A DNA stretch of 64,000 nucleotides from Sympetrum striolatum (taxonomy: Eukaryota; Arthropoda; Insecta; Odonata; Libellulidae), in assembly GCA_947579665.1 (NCBI GenBank), contig OX388343.1:92236254-92300253 (forward strand), in the 5' to 3' direction. The translations under genes and the position numbers were made by a program. This document shows positions 36,691 through 49,380 of this stretch, in pieces; within the stretch, counting starts at the first letter, position 1, and each line of letters opens with the position of its first letter. Under the pieces are notes generated by a model. That model did not search any database, was not told where the DNA came from, and worked only from the letters and a program-made list of their open reading frames with translations.

Positions 36691-39282
36691 AAAATTATCG
36701 AATGATTAGTAATTAAGGTACCAAAGGTACTTTATATATCACATAAATGTTTTCTGGTCGTGTAAGACTATCAATTTGGAATTTTATTATGTGTAGCATT
36801 TATTTTCTCTGCTAACATGGAATAAAAGTAAACTTAAGCAACTGAAAATCGTAAAACATAAATATCAATTTATGTACCGAAATATATAAAATAGACTAGA
36901 AGACTCCATCTATTATTTTTTCTTCCTCTAAGCTCTTTTTCATTCATCTGTCGATTAAAAAGAAGCGCACTTTATCTTGCATTTTACTCATCCTTCTCAA
37001 TGTCATGGTTGTTTTCATTCCTCTCAGAAGTGTTCCCCAATAAGGAATGATGAAGTGTATCCGTAGGGGAAAGAATTTTCATTGCCTGAGTCACTTTCCT
37101 TTTCCAGTCACAATTGCCACTTCTCCCTACGGTATTTTCCTGAACAAATATTTGAACACTTCTGTCACAAAGATTTACTCACATGAGGTGATGAACTTTT
37201 GTTTTTTATAAGGGAAATGAAGAACCATTTGACATTAGAAAGTACTCTACGAGTAGATTTTCCTGTCTAGAGGTGAAGCATCTGTCAAAATGTTTCTCTT
37301 TTGGTGATCATCGTGACAGTAATGGAATCCTTGAGCTCCTTTACTTTCAATTCTAAAAGGAACAAACTTCTATCGTTATTCATGTACAATTTAGGACGAC
37401 TTGTGAAATATCGTGTTCCAAAAAGTAAAATATGAGTATTAAGACATATATGAACGAATGTTTCGAATTAGAATTAGAATAAAATTAATATAAATCGATC
37501 TGCTCATGAAACTATTTTTCATCGATGCTTAGTCGGAAAGGCTATCAGAATGCCCAAGGTGTAGCAATTTACACCTGTTAAGAGAGGATACTTATTATAT
37601 CATGGGACTTCGAAGACTATTTAACCGTTCCAATAAATTATATTTTATTCATAACGTAAATCTCGTTTCTAATCGGAATAGTGTATCTATATTTCTTATT
37701 TACTCCGAATGATAAATATAAATATATACTTATAAAGAATTATAAAATATATCTACGATGAAAATAATCTTATCAATTTAACTGTTTTATTGAATTGGAC
37801 AAATAGGTAATTTTGCTTATGAGACGATCGCTAAGAACATCGATACCTCGCAGCCAATTAATTTCAATTCAAACCTTTTATTTTTTTATTGCGCCATTAT
37901 CCATTGGTAACGCAATTTGTGGGCTTGTCTTAGCAAACACCTGGCACAATGGCATGCTTTATGCCCTTGAAAAAACTGTTACAGAATATAAAGTAGAACA
38001 TTAATTATCTTTATGAATTGGGCTTCTCGCCATTCTGATCTAAATGATTTATCCGTCGAGTATATAATCCTGGATTTCTATTCTCTTAAATAAAGAAAAC
38101 TTAAATGATTCTTAACACAAAGGTTATGTTTCAGAAGGATGTTTGGTTTGTATGAAACCCAAAATGACAATCATTTTTACCAAAATTTATAAAACAGCGA
38201 GACAATAAAATTCATCTATTCGAATAGGATTATAGTATGGGATGATAATTAATTAATAATTTACTAGTGATTAATTAATAAGTAATTTACTTTAATCATC
38301 AGTTATAATTGTTTTCGAATTTTTTCTATTACGTCAGCTGCGAGAGTGTACATACACGTTATTAGGGTGTTTTTCGCCTTAACTCCCTTCCATACCTACG
38401 AAATATGAAGTTTAACGTTAGTAACAAATGAAAGAAACGCAATGACAGCTTGTAGTTTCATTTATTTTTGATACAGTTCATAGCCAATTTTAATTTTCCC
38501 GTGTAATTATTGGATCAAATGAACACTAATGAAAATGAGACTTGATTTTAATAGTGGTATAAGATATATTTCATTTTGATTGCATTTTATTTTTGTTAAG
38601 GTACTTTTTGGAAGAACTGTAAAATGGCCGTAATTTTGTCCCTGCTACTTATGTATCGTTGTTTGCATATGAGGGCATCTAAGTAAATTGCCTCCTCTTC
38701 ATAAACTCTGACAATAGTTCCTACCGTTAATTCGGTATGGACTTAAAATCCCCGTGTATTCTTGCGGGAAAATGAATGTATCGGATTCAACGATCACCTT
38801 GGTTGTCAGGGGGACTGGTTGTTTACTACGGCAAAGTTTACAACATTTTTGTACCTTTTCCCATAGATCTCGTAATTTAGACTCGAATACAATATTATAC
38901 GACGAAAATAAGAATTTTCGTTCAATTTTCCTTTCTTTTGATATCCATCTCGATTTCGTACGACCATTATTTCTTATTTAATTCCGCAAAATAAAAAACG
39001 TCTGCAATCGATGAAAACGAACTTCACGTGCAATTCTTATGACAGACGATTCGTACCGTCCAGAGTTGAACCAAGGATACTCTGGACAAAGATTTTAGCT
39101 TTCCGCACTCCTTCTCCATGTAAACGTTCACTATGCCAAATCTCAAACTCCTCCGCGCAATATCCTTAAAAAGGGATCCAAAGTTTTGTCTTCACGTATT
39201 AATGTATAGATAGATTTAATTATATTACCAGAGTGATACTACTAGCTGATAAAAATGAGACATAATTTTCATACATATTTCG

Positions 39283-39288
39283 TTTATT
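39283..39288 (-). terminator. Gene 5 polyadenylation signal AATAAA
   Basis: GCAATAAA on the minus strand about 165 bases after the stop. The same GCAATAAA octamer serves gene 6. Confidence 0.55.
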
Positions 39289-39449
39289 GCCAAACACGCA
39301 CAGAAACATTACTACAAAGATTACTTATAGGATTAACACATCCCAAGCCTGAGATTTTCAACAAGTAACTTCAACAGAAAAGATCGATCAATTAATACGA
39401 ATTAACCAACCATTTTACAAATTCAACAGATTAATACAATTCAGCATTC

Positions 39450-40028
39450 TCAGTAGTGATGCCCGTAGTGGCCGTGCTCGTACTTGTGGATGTAAACGGG
39501 TACCTTCTTGATGACGGGGTATGGGTGTGGGACGGGAACCTTGACTGGGACGTGGACGGGGTACGGGACCTTCTTCACCACTGGATAAGGTACTGGATGG
39601 GGCACTGGGACCTTGACGGGAACATGGACTGGGTAAGGGACCTTCTTCACCACGGGGTAGGGCACGGGTTTCTCCACCGGGACTGGTACTGGCTTCTCCA
39701 CCGGGACGGGGTATGGCTTCACCACGGGATACGGGACTGGGTGTGGGACGGGGACCCCGACTTTCTTCACCACTGGCACCGCCACTGGATGTGGTACGGG
39801 AACGGGCACTTCCTTGGTGATGGTGATGGTCTTCTCATGTCCATACCCGTGGCCTCCGTAGCCGAATCCGCCCTCGTATCCACCGTACCCTCCGTAGCCA
39901 CCTTCATAGCCGTGACCAAGACCTCCTCCGTAGCCGAGTCCGTGGATCCCCCTCTTCTGCTGCTTCGATTCCTCCGCTTCCTCGCTGGAGGCGAAGGCTA
40001 CTGTCACAGCCAAGAGGCAGAAAAACAC
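39450..40028 (-). CDS. Gene 5, exon 2: small Gly/Tyr and PVPVPHPV-repeat cuticle-type protein
   Basis: The full CDS is join(39450..40028, 42700..42711) on the complement, 196 residues. The acceptor ATGTCCATGCAG precedes GTG at 40028. The signal peptide is MKIP-VFFCLLAVTVAFA. The propeptide SSEEAEESKQQKR ends at Lys29-Arg30-Gly. Residues 31-68 are a short Gly/Tyr arm (GLGYGGGLGHGYEGGYGG). The repeat domain at about 70-185 begins EKTITITKEVPVPVPHPV and ends VIKKVPVYIHK. It contains two tandem 24-residue units of the type VPYPVVKKVPYPVHVPVKV. The C-terminus is YEHGHYGHHY. Exon 2 is almost the same as exon 2 of gene 6, differing at four bases until the first few codons after the acceptor. Only two of those four are amino-acid changes (Glu/Asp in the propeptide, Lys/Arg in a repeat). 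Confidence 0.88.
   Translation of the reverse strand: MFFCLLAVTVAFASSEEAEESKQQKRGIHGLGYGGGLGHGYEGGYGGYGGYEGGFGYGGHGYGHEKTITITKEVPVPVPHPVAVPVVKKVGVPVPHPVPYPVVKPYPVPVEKPVPVPVEKPVPYPVVKKVPYPVHVPVKVPVPHPVPYPVVKKVPYPVHVPVKVPVPHPYPVIKKVPVYIHKYEHGHYGHHY
39522..39665 (-). repeat. 72-bp tandem duplication in gene 5 repeat domain
   Basis: Two adjacent 24-codon units encode VPYPVVKKVPYPVHVPVKV plus PVPHP, nearly identical in protein but distinguishable in DNA by synonymous changes. Gene 6 carries the same duplication at 47728-47871. Confidence 0.75.
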
Positions 40029-42699
40029 CTGCATGGACATAACGACAAATATCATTATCTATGTTTTTCTCATAAACTGAAAATGTGTCAAAATTGTACC
40101 CATAGCCATTGTATACAAAGTTTTTCTTTTTCTGAATAGAGATATCTCGGCTAAGGAAGAATCGATCAAAGAAATATTTCCGTTGTAAGGATATTTCTCC
40201 ATATCTTTACCCTCTGCTAATTAGTGCGAATTCGATTAGCAAATTTTTCAGAATATATTTTATGTCGTACATGCGAACAGGTAAATAACGATTCTTTCTT
40301 AGCTAATAGAAAAGGTTGATTCTCTGGTGTGTAAATCAAAATTTTGGATATGAAAATGTTTTGGATAGAAGTAAAGTATTTATTTGTTATATAAAGTATA
40401 TAGAAGTATTATATAAGTATATATTTCTTGGTTAAAGTTAATATAGAAATATAATTCCGGAAACTATTATTCTCTTGATCTGGGAAAGTCAACTGGAATA
40501 CAAAAAATGGCAAAATTAACTAAACAATTTCTATATAGGTGTAACAATATTGTTCTGAATGTGAGATTTTATTATGTTATATTCAATGGCACTTTATCAA
40601 AATTGAGATTTTTGAATAACTGAAGAGAAATAGCAATATTTTCTCATAGCTATTATTTCTATCAGGAGGACCACATAACCACTTCGTTTCCTATTTCCAT
40701 CTTTTTGGGAAGATAATACCTGTTTTGTAAGAAAGTGCTCTTTTACTTTAATGAGAAAAAATAAATTATATCTATCGTATCGCAATGAACAATTACGATC
40801 TTTCTACTCTAATTAAACCCCGTTATTCATTGAGTAACTAGACCGTTATTTAGACTTTTCAGCTTTAGCAATTTCCATTCCATTGCTGACCTACTAATTA
40901 ATGCAAATAATTAAAACACTGTTTGTAATCATGACTTACTTACACACTTACTCATGACTCACTTACAAACATTTAAGAAAAAATACGAGGGACTAAATAT
41001 AGTTGCTCTCCTTTGCAGGAATAAGTAGTTCTATTTTAATCTCAGTTTACTATTTTGAAATCTGTCAATCAAATTGGAGTATTCTGTTTTCCAAAGTAAG
41101 AACTCTGAGAATCTGAAATAGTAAACGTATATATTTCTACTTTACTTAAAATAAAATCCATAACTAAAATGATTTTACCATTCCTAATAACTTGATTTAT
41201 GATTTATTTAATTTAAAATTTAATAAATTCGCTTGAGAATGCAAAGAAGCTTTTGTGTAATCTCTGAGCTCTCTTCTAATAGTTTATAAGTTTAAATTTA
41301 CGGTTCGTCAATCGTAACTACGTAGAGTAGCTTGGAAGTAAATTATACGAGAAACTTCAAGCGTACTTTCCATAAAACAAGCTGGTGGTGGGAGGAAGTT
41401 TAATTATAATATTGTGAAGTATAATTTGAATTTTCAACCCTAGTTAACCCTCCTCGGAACTCATGAGACAGAAATTATTTGAAATGGATTTGAGTGGATC
41501 TTCTACTCAGCATTCAAAAAGATATCACATAATTACGTTTTATAAAATATATTCGTCATACTCCTAGACAATATAGCATCCAATTATTGGCAATATGTTC
41601 TTTATTGATTCTCCTACGCTCGGGAAAAGCTTTCATTCAAAAATTAGTATTACTATCATTGAAATACTCTTTTACCAGTAACATCAAGGCATATGGGTAT
41701 TTTGGAAAAGAAATTTTAGGATTGTGAGATAATGGTCGATTATATTTTTCAATTATCAAAAATCTGTTTATACTTAGCCAATGAGAAAACAGCATAGTTA
41801 AATGGGAAACATACTCAAAGGCATATTCACTGATATGCTTGAATGGGTTTGGTCTCTGCTGGTAACATTATTAGCATCATAAGATAGTGAAAACGAAACT
41901 TAAAGAGTTCCAATAATGAAATATTCAAGGGAATTGTACCAGATATTAATTAAAACGCATAATAAATATCTGTTATCAATATTTCAAGGACCACTTCTGA
42001 TACAGAGCCTCTGATTTACAAAGATGATTCTTTCTGGAATCGCCTTTACTATGCGAAATATTCCTTATTTAAATAGAGCTATAAGGTGCTAAATAGCTTT
42101 TAAATTCGTAATATTTAAATGCTACCATACCGACAACTTTTATAAGTTAGCGAAAATGGCCAACATCCCAACTGTTGAAGCCAACAAATGCCAACAAACA
42201 GCCAATATCCACTATTTTTTATAATAATTTATCATTACCTACCCGCGTACAGCGGTACTAATCTGTTCTAATAAAAAATTACATCTTTAGATTCTATAAT
42301 CGCTAGCCGAGTCTTAAAATTCCGAAAACATCTTCATTTGCAGCCTATTTACCACTGTTACTCATAAGCCTGGATATTACTAAATTACTGAGGTAGTATA
42401 GTTTCCATGGCGTAGCCACGCCTTCGGAAGTCAGCCAAACGGTATGGATGAAGATATTTCTGAAGTACCAATCCTCTTTAGAAAATCCTCGATGAATAAA
42501 TGCGCTTACAAATGTGAAAAAACTATTCCTTACAGCTGTGAAAAGTCCGGATAGAACATGAAGTACAAGAAGCAAAAACTACAACATTCCTCGGAAAAAA
42601 AACTTGAAAATCACTACCCGCTTGGAATTTGGCACTCTGCGAGACTATTTCCCGGAATATCTCTTAAAGTGCGAGCGTAATAAAAAAGAAGAGACTCAC

Positions 42700-42711
42700 C
42701 GGAATCTTCAT
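42700..42711 (-). CDS. Gene 5, exon 1 (coding part, MKIP)
   Basis: ATG AAG ATT CCG is followed by a GTGAGT donor, phase 0, 83 bp from the TATA box. Intron 40029-42699 (2,671 bp) is the longest of the seven, AT-rich, without recognisable content. Confidence 0.82.
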
Positions 42712-42793
42712 GACGGAGGCGTTCTGGAACGTCTTAAGAGACGGTAGCGAGTGGAAGAGGAGTCTGGCGTGTCTTGGAGTACCTGAGATGCAT

Positions 42794-42871
42794 TTATATA
42801 CGCGGGAGAAGATTTGCTTCGCTTCCTCTCCAGGGATAACTTGCGCACCAATTACTTTCAACTTCCGCGTC
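42794..42871 (-). promoter_or_regulatory. Gene 5 promoter: TATATAA plus shared upstream elements
   Basis: TATATAA is at 42794-42800 and GGAAGCGAAGCAAATC at 42811-42826 (one mismatch to gene 6 in the core). GACGCGGAAGT at 42861-42871 is a diverged copy of the distal element, preceded by a TTGAAAGTAATTG context shared in part with gene 6. The middle GGGTGAAAT element is not visible. Confidence 0.68.
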
Positions 42872-43687
42872 TTATACTCAAATCCCCTTTCTTTCTTTCC
42901 CCGCAATAACCCATTAGATGATCTCCTTAAAGTGTTTTCTAGGAGAAGAAAGTCGTGATTTTTATCGCTCGCGTGTCGACCGACCGCTTATTAATTGAGG
43001 CGATAGGGCAACGCACGCAAAAAAATGCGTTGGCACTCGTCCTGAGAGAAGTGAATGGGATTCTCCTGGAAAACGTAGGTGCATCTCAGATGCAATGGTT
43101 TGATAAGAGCCATTCATGGCAATTCTGAATAGGATAGGACTTTCGCGGAGCTAAAAATGGTTATCTGCAGCAAACTTCCGACGCAAATCTGGGTTGATAA
43201 AATCTTAAATCTCGCCGAAAGGCAGAGGGAAGTAAATTTGAAGTTAAAAGGCACGTAAATTACCAATCGTGAAGCATACTTATTAACCTATACCATTTTA
43301 AGCTAATTCGAAGGTTTTCGATGTCCACTGGAAATTACCATTTTGTAATTCGTGCTTTAGCATTATAGTGTAGTGCGTTTCTAAATGAATTACAACCCTT
43401 TACTTAGACCATACAACCATACAAGGAACCTCTTAATTGGTGTTCCGCAGCTTGTGGTGTACCGCGTGATTTGTGTCGTTCGAATACTCTTTACTTTGAA
43501 TTAAACAAACGACTATCGTACTTTGCCAAAAAATTTCGTTTTTACGGGAACTGACCGAAACGATGCATAATCAACTCAAGAGATCAAATTTCCTTATTTA
43601 TATTTATTATTCTTTAATCATATGGATTTAGACTGAAAATAAGTAGTCTCTCGGGCTTACTTCAATGGTAGGTTTGAATTAATATGC

Positions 43688-43790
43688 AAGTAATAAAAAT
43701 AATAATAATAAATCGTGTTTATTTTGGCGAGATTGAGACTAAAAAGTCTCTTCTTCCATCTAACCCATGTACATATAGAGTTGAAAACCG
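43688..43790 (-). mobile_element. Short retrotransposon 3' tail, copy C
   Basis: The minus strand ends TCGCCAAAATAAACACG followed by (ATT)n. The TCGCCAAA-ATAAA core matches copy B. Only about 100 bp can be related. Confidence 0.35.
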
Positions 43791-43959
43791 TGGCTTATAA
43801 TCCAATAAATTTGCAACTCGATGTCATTGCAGGTGTTACTAAACGACATTTAAGTGAATAGCAACTAAAACAGTATAAACCTACCCTTCGATTCCTTATT
43901 TAATCTCAAAAGTATAATTTTATGGATATTTGAACATATTGTAACCAAATTATAAATAA

Positions 43960-44010
43960 CCGGCTGTGGTGGCGGAGAGGTTAACGTGCCAGTACTCTAA
44001 TGCCAAGTTG
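43960..44010 (+). mobile_element. tRNA-like SINE fragment (A-box side)
   Basis: GGCTGTGGTGGCGGAGAGGT resembles the 5' part of tRNA-derived SINEs, with TGGTGGCGGAGAGG as A-box region. No B-box follows at the expected distance. Confidence 0.3.
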
Positions 44011-45589
44011 TTGTCTTTGTATATAGTAATAATTATTGAAATGGACGTAACTGGGATCTTCCTGTTTCCATTAGAGAAGTTATTATTATTATTAATGGAA
44101 AAACACTCAGAAATTGGTACTTTATCTTTTGTTTGGTAAAACCATGGCACGCACGACCGATTTCGATGAATTGTCGTCATCATCTGGTGAAAAAACTCCT
44201 CTAGCAACAATTATTTAATTCTTAAATACAGAAAATAAATAATTGTTTTTATTTGACAAAAAATAAACTTCTAAAAAAGGACTTATTTTTTAGCGTCTTT
44301 CCATCATGGATTTCCACAATAACTCACCTGATTACGCGAAAAATTGTAGTGTTATAAAAACCTATGAGCAAAATATTTCCTCATTAAAATTTTTATTTAT
44401 TCATTTTACATCATGATATTCATAACTCAATCAAAATCTTTATTAGCTCATTAAAAATAGGAGGTTATCAATACAAGGTACAAGGATATCGAAACAGGAT
44501 GGGTTACTAATGAAATATTTCGCGTGAACCGTTGGTGGAGATTCCGTAAAGGACAAATATTTATGCTACGAGGAAACAAACTAAACTGTCATCAACATGA
44601 AATACACGAGTTGCCACGTTTATTTATATTTCAGAAGGTGTTAATGCTTTAATTTCTGAAGAAAGCATTGCAAATTTATTGCGGGGGGAGCAAGAATTTT
44701 AATGGTGAACTCAGAAAGAGTGAACTCGTATAGCACAAGTACGGACTTAATTGCAAGAGAAATTTTAAATGGTGGATTTCACGGAGCAGAAGCAGGTTTT
44801 TTCTTCTTTACGATAGAACAGAAAAAACTCGGAAGTTCACTCAGCTCTCCCTTAATTAACGTGCCATTGCAAACACTCGTGGATCGGAAGTAAATGCGGC
44901 ATTCAATTTGTTTCATTTTCTCCGAATTGGACGCTAATTATTTAGGTTATTTTCTCGGGTGACTTCATTTCGAAATTAAATCTGAAAAGTTCCCCGACCA
45001 GTTTTGGGAGACACAGTTTTAAAGGCACAGATAAAATATAATTTTCAAGACTATGAATTTAAAGCAGTAAGTTTGACGTGGATACCCTGGATAAATAAAT
45101 GTTCCATTTCTATATCTGTGTTATTCATTATTATATATGCAAATGAACTACTCCGTCAAAAATTACAGAACTCAAATTTGCTATACATTGAATGTAAGAG
45201 TGAAAATGTTTTTATAATGTAATAAATAACTTATTACCATTTATTCTAAATGTCAATTACATTACAGCTAAAAAGTAAATTCATAAAATATAGATTTATC
45301 AACTATACTGAATGTTATAGATCACACAAGAATCGAAAAGAATTTACTTTAAAACCAATGGTTACTAAAAATCCGTTCGTTTTCCTAATATCAACCTAAT
45401 ACTATCCAAGTACTGATAAATATTTAATTTCTAATCAACTTCATGATCGTGATAATGAAGTTTATAACTTGAACGAAAAGAGACACTCGTAAATGATCAT
45501 AATCGAAGAGAAACCGCTCTTCGATATTTTATCTGAACAGAAAATGCTAAAATCACTCTTCTCTAAAAAAAATCTTTTTATCATTGCTT

Positions 45590-45915
45590 TCCTGGGGCGT
45601 AGATAATGTTTTCTTCTGGGGGGTTCAGTCCTCAATGAAGTATAAGAATATCTTTTAGTATTATTGAATGACAACAATTGAATGCAATTGAATGAAAACG
45701 ATCTGGGAATTTAAATTATCGCATGATACCTTGCTGACGCATAATATTGAATTAGCGAATTATAAAGATTTACAGCCTCACCTAAAATTCACTTACATTT
45801 ATTTATTCACTTACAATTCTTATTTTATGTTAGTATTTCTTGGCTGGAGGAGGAGGGGGTTTAAGACACCCTCGACCCCCCCCCCCCCCCATATCCACGC
45901 CCCTGTTGCTTTCAA
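45590..45915. mobile_element. Possible MITE-like element with GGGGCGTAGAT-type inverted ends
   Basis: The left end has GGGGCGTAGATAATG and then GGGGGGTTCAGTCC. The right end, on the opposite strand, has GGGGCGTGGATATGGGGGG then TCGAGGG. It includes a 15-base C run near 45880 and a TGAATG/CAATTGAATG internal repeat. Confidence 0.3.
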
Positions 45916-47500
45916 ATGGGTAAAACTTTTTTCCTGCACTTTTAAGGGCATTGATTTTAACAAGCAGCTGAGACATCTATGGGACGAGTTGGTTAAACCC
46001 ACAATGTTTTACAAAAATTTGATATTTTATGGATAATAAGGAGGATATAAATAAAGAGATTTTTGGTCTTTCGCAATTCATTCTGACTATAACGAGTCTT
46101 GAATTCACACTTTTTCAACCACTATGACGAATTTTACATTAAATATCACCACAAAACGATCAACTTGATTATTTTAATATAGCTTGGCCTGGTTTTTACT
46201 GTCCATTGGTATTCATACCTTTATTCTAACTAATATCTTAAATGTATTTTTATTCGGCTATCATTTTATTTGCCTCCTGATGGGCAAATATTTTTAACGA
46301 GTTGAATTCGATTACATTCCTTTACTTTGGATCCTCAGTATTAGCGAAGTAATTATTTCACGATATGGAAGTTACTAATTACTTATTGGTGTTTCCTTCC
46401 CTAATACATATACTGCAGCAGAAATTCTAATTCCGAGCAGACTTTCAATTCCTCCTATAAATTACATTCTTTTAATGTTAAATATTTAAAAATATATTTG
46501 AATTTACTAAGTGAATGTATGCACATTTTCCAATTTCTCTCATTAATGGGCAAATTCTCTCGAATTGCTTGAGAATGTGTAATGAGATGCAGATTTGAAA
46601 ATTTCCCTCGCTCTCTCTCTCTTGCTTCGTTTACGCTCCGACTCCTTGCAGAACCTGTTCAAATTTTCGGAATTCTTCTTGCATGTTTATTTAAATATTA
46701 AAGAGCATTACCTTAACGGAAATCGTCATATATCTTGAAAAATATCTTTAACTTATGACTTTTTGTGTCAATTCATGAATATAGGCAGTAATTTGTTCTG
46801 CATAATGATAGCAAAGAAGTAAAACGTTTTTTTCCGTAAATCATGATGCAAATAGTAACAATAATAAATCGCCTTGAATGTCAAATACGTTACTTCTTTA
46901 TGGTTAAAAGTTCTTTTTGAGAAGTTCTGAAAGGTAATTAAATTTGCCGTTCGGGTCAGAACTCAATATTTCATTACATTTGAATATTTGCAGTAATTCC
47001 AACAATAATTCATAATATTTTTATGATTACAATCCATTAAATTTCTCCATTTTTCTGAGTAATATAAACAATATATCTTAAATTCAGCTGCTGTTAGATT
47101 AAGAATAATGGCTACCCGATGAATATATAAAAATTAAAGTACATACATAAAATTTTACAAAAAATAATCATTTATAAACTTATGCAAAAATAAAGAATCA
47201 TAGCAGTATAAATTAAATTAAATCCCTCGTACTGTGGTTTTTACCTTAAAATAGAAAACGTACCTATCATTTTCAAACTGAAGAAATACTCTGCTATAGC
47301 TACTCATTATTATTTCAGATGAACATTTTCTACGATAATCGTGATATTTAATTTATTAATTAATCCCGCTTCATAAAATAAAAATATAGAGATGAAATCC
47401 ATAACTTGATATATTGTACAAAGACCTGCCTTTTCCTTTGTTTAGTATGAATATGTTTACATGTTAGAAAAACAAAAATTCATTTAATTTCAGTCATTCA

Positions 47501-47506
47501 TTTATT
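47501..47506 (-). terminator. Gene 6 polyadenylation signal AATAAA
   Basis: GCAATAAA on the minus strand about 150 bases after the stop codon. Confidence 0.55.
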
Positions 47507-47655
47507 GCTTCAATTTACTTCTCAACAGGTAACAAAGATAACAAGCATAACATGAATAAAAAACAGAGCAATAACAGTCCTCTTCAGCTATTCCAACTCA
47601 GGCAGAATTTTGAAATGGCAATAAACTATTCAAGACATTTTTCGTGCATTCCCTC

Positions 47656-48234
47656 TCAGTAGTGATGCCCGTAGTGGCCGTGCTCGTACTTGTGAATGTA
47701 AACGGGCACCTTCTTGATGACGGGGTATGGGTGTGGGACGGGAACCTTGACTGGGACGTGGACGGGGTACGGGACCTTCTTCACCACTGGATAAGGTACT
47801 GGATGGGGCACTGGGACCCTGACGGGAACATGGACTGGGTAAGGGACCTTCTTCACCACGGGGTAGGGCACGGGTTTCTCCACCGGGACTGGTACTGGCT
47901 TCTCCACCGGGACGGGGTATGGCTTCACCACGGGATACGGGACTGGGTGTGGGACGGGGACCCCGACTTTCTTCACCACTGGCACCGCCACTGGATGTGG
48001 TACGGGAACGGGCACTTCCTTGGTGATGGTGATGGTCTTCTCATGTCCATACCCGTGGCCTCCGTAGCCGAATCCGCCCTCGTATCCACCGTACCCTCCG
48101 TAGCCACCTTCATAGCCGTGACCAAGACCTCCTCCGTAGCCGAGTCCGTGGATCCCCCTCTTCTGCTGCTTCGATTCCTCCGCGTCCTCGCTGGAGGCGA
48201 AGGCTACTGTCACAGCCAAGAGGCAGGCGAACGT
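47656..48234 (-). CDS. Gene 6, exon 2: near-identical paralogue of gene 5
   Basis: The full CDS is join(47656..48234, 49218..49229) on the complement, 196 residues. The acceptor TATTACTTGCAG precedes ACG at 48234. The signal peptide is MKLL-TFACLLAVTVAFA. The propeptide SSEDAEESKQQKR ends at Lys29-Arg30-Gly. The Gly/Tyr arm and the PVPVPHPV repeat domain are as in gene 5, with one Lys-to-Arg change in a repeat (HVPVRVPVPHP). The first codons after the acceptor (TFAC versus VFFC) and all flanking DNA differ from gene 5. The high identity therefore covers the exon body only. A role as a bulk structural cuticle or matrix protein, produced from two gene copies, is inferred. Confidence 0.88.
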   Translation of the reverse strand, partial: TFACLLAVTVAFASSEDAEESKQQKRGIHGLGYGGGLGHGYEGGYGGYGGYEGGFGYGGHGYGHEKTITITKEVPVPVPHPVAVPVVKKVGVPVPHPVPYPVVKPYPVPVEKPVPVPVEKPVPYPVVKKVPYPVHVPVRVPVPHPVPYPVVKKVPYPVHVPVKVPVPHPYPVIKKVPVYIHKYEHGHYGHHY

Positions 48235-49217
48235 CTGCAAGTAATAGACTTGTTAAAAAAATGTAATTTCTATAAGGAGCCCACTGTGGAGCCAATCTAA
48301 CGTTACGGCAGATGAAGAAGAGCAGTAGATTTAGTAATTTAGTGTTGGGCCTCAAAGCTTTGTTGTTGCTCCAGTAGATTACATAGCCCAATATGAATCA
48401 TGAGGTCGGCAAACTGGTGATTAGAAGACTTATCTCTTTTCCGATTACCCGTTATCGTTATTGGTCATTGAATATTAAATAGCCTTAGAATAGTAATATA
48501 CATCTCAGAAGGATCTAAGAAATGAATAAAGAACTCCGATTTGGATCAAGAAACGTTAAGACGTATATGAGGAAGGAACATAGGAAGACCGAGGGAATTA
48601 AAGAAAATGACAAATGGGTGTTGGAGTGGCTGGAAATTTGATGAGGCTCTAATAACGATGGCACAAGAGAAAGGCTCTCTACGTTCTGATTCTTCAGTTA
48701 TTCGTTTTGCTTTTTAATAAATAGCTCTTTTTCTGATAAAATAATGAACTCAAAATTTCAAAAGGATCCAATCATTTCCTTTTATCCATACCATATCAAC
48801 TCTATTATAGCTATGATATCTTACTTTGCGTATCACTGTATAAATTTAGCTAAGGTCTTATGCACTTATTCAAATGTCAGAGCTACTGGTGGAAGTTATT
48901 TAGTTTTCTTAAACAAAAGAATATGAACAATATTCTGAAAGACTTTTTCTCAACTCCCAATATTTTGGTTTAAAAGATAAGAAAACCCATGCAATAATTC
49001 CCATAAGTAGAATATTTTTTGATGAGAAGCCTAGCGCTACTACAGAAGAAATGCCAAATCTCTTCCGATATCTTTACCTTCCAGTACAGGCATTTCGTTT
49101 TTAACTCAGAAAATCTGACATTTTTCTAAAATCTCGTTAACTTCTCGTCTTTGAATAAAAATCGGTGCCATCGTTAAGTTTAAAATGAATCGGAATAAAT
49201 CTAATGCTTCTACTTAC

Positions 49218-49229
49218 CAGGAGCTTCAT
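49218..49229 (-). CDS. Gene 6, exon 1 (coding part, MKLL)
   Basis: ATG AAG CTC CTG is followed by a GTAAGT donor, phase 0, 72 bp from the TATA box. Intron 48235-49217 is 983 bp with nothing recognised. Confidence 0.84.
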
Positions 49230-49300
49230 GGTCTCGAAGGATTGATGGTATTACCGTGGGATCTGAAGGTGGACTGACTAACACCATGTAAGAATGCGTC

Positions 49301-49380
49301 TTTTATACTTCTAAAGGATTTGCTCCGCTTCCCGCGAAGGGATTTCACCCATAGCAATTACTTTTCACTTTCGCCTCACA
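49301..49380 (-). promoter_or_regulatory. Gene 6 promoter: the most complete copy of the shared module
   Basis: TATAAAA is at 49301-49307, GGAAGCGGAGCAAATC at 49317-49332, GGGTGAAAT at 49342-49350 and TGTGAGGCGAAAGTG at 49366-49380. All three shared elements are present in order and close to consensus, so this copy can serve as the reference for the cluster. Confidence 0.75.

Larger units (their letters stand above)
34790..39280. other. Intergenic DNA between genes 4 and 5
   Basis: AT-rich, with a tRNA-like SINE fragment at 35640-35710 and a possible retrotransposon end at 36540-36690. ORFs at 35720-35917, 37813-38004 and 38754-38981 are unrecognised. Confidence 0.55.
42880..47500. other. 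Intergenic DNA between genes 5 and 6
   Basis: A CpG-containing stretch at about 42960-43040 lies just upstream of the gene 5 promoter. Beyond it are mobile fragments at 43688-43790, 43960-44010 and 45590-45915. ORFs (44702-44893, 45004-45222, 45692-46036) have no recognisable features. Confidence 0.55.

Noticed and set aside
47644..48300. Plus-strand ORF opposite gene 6, with a near-identical one opposite gene 5 (39456-40139)
   Set aside because: Their mutual similarity only reflects near-identical exon 2 sequences of genes 5 and 6.
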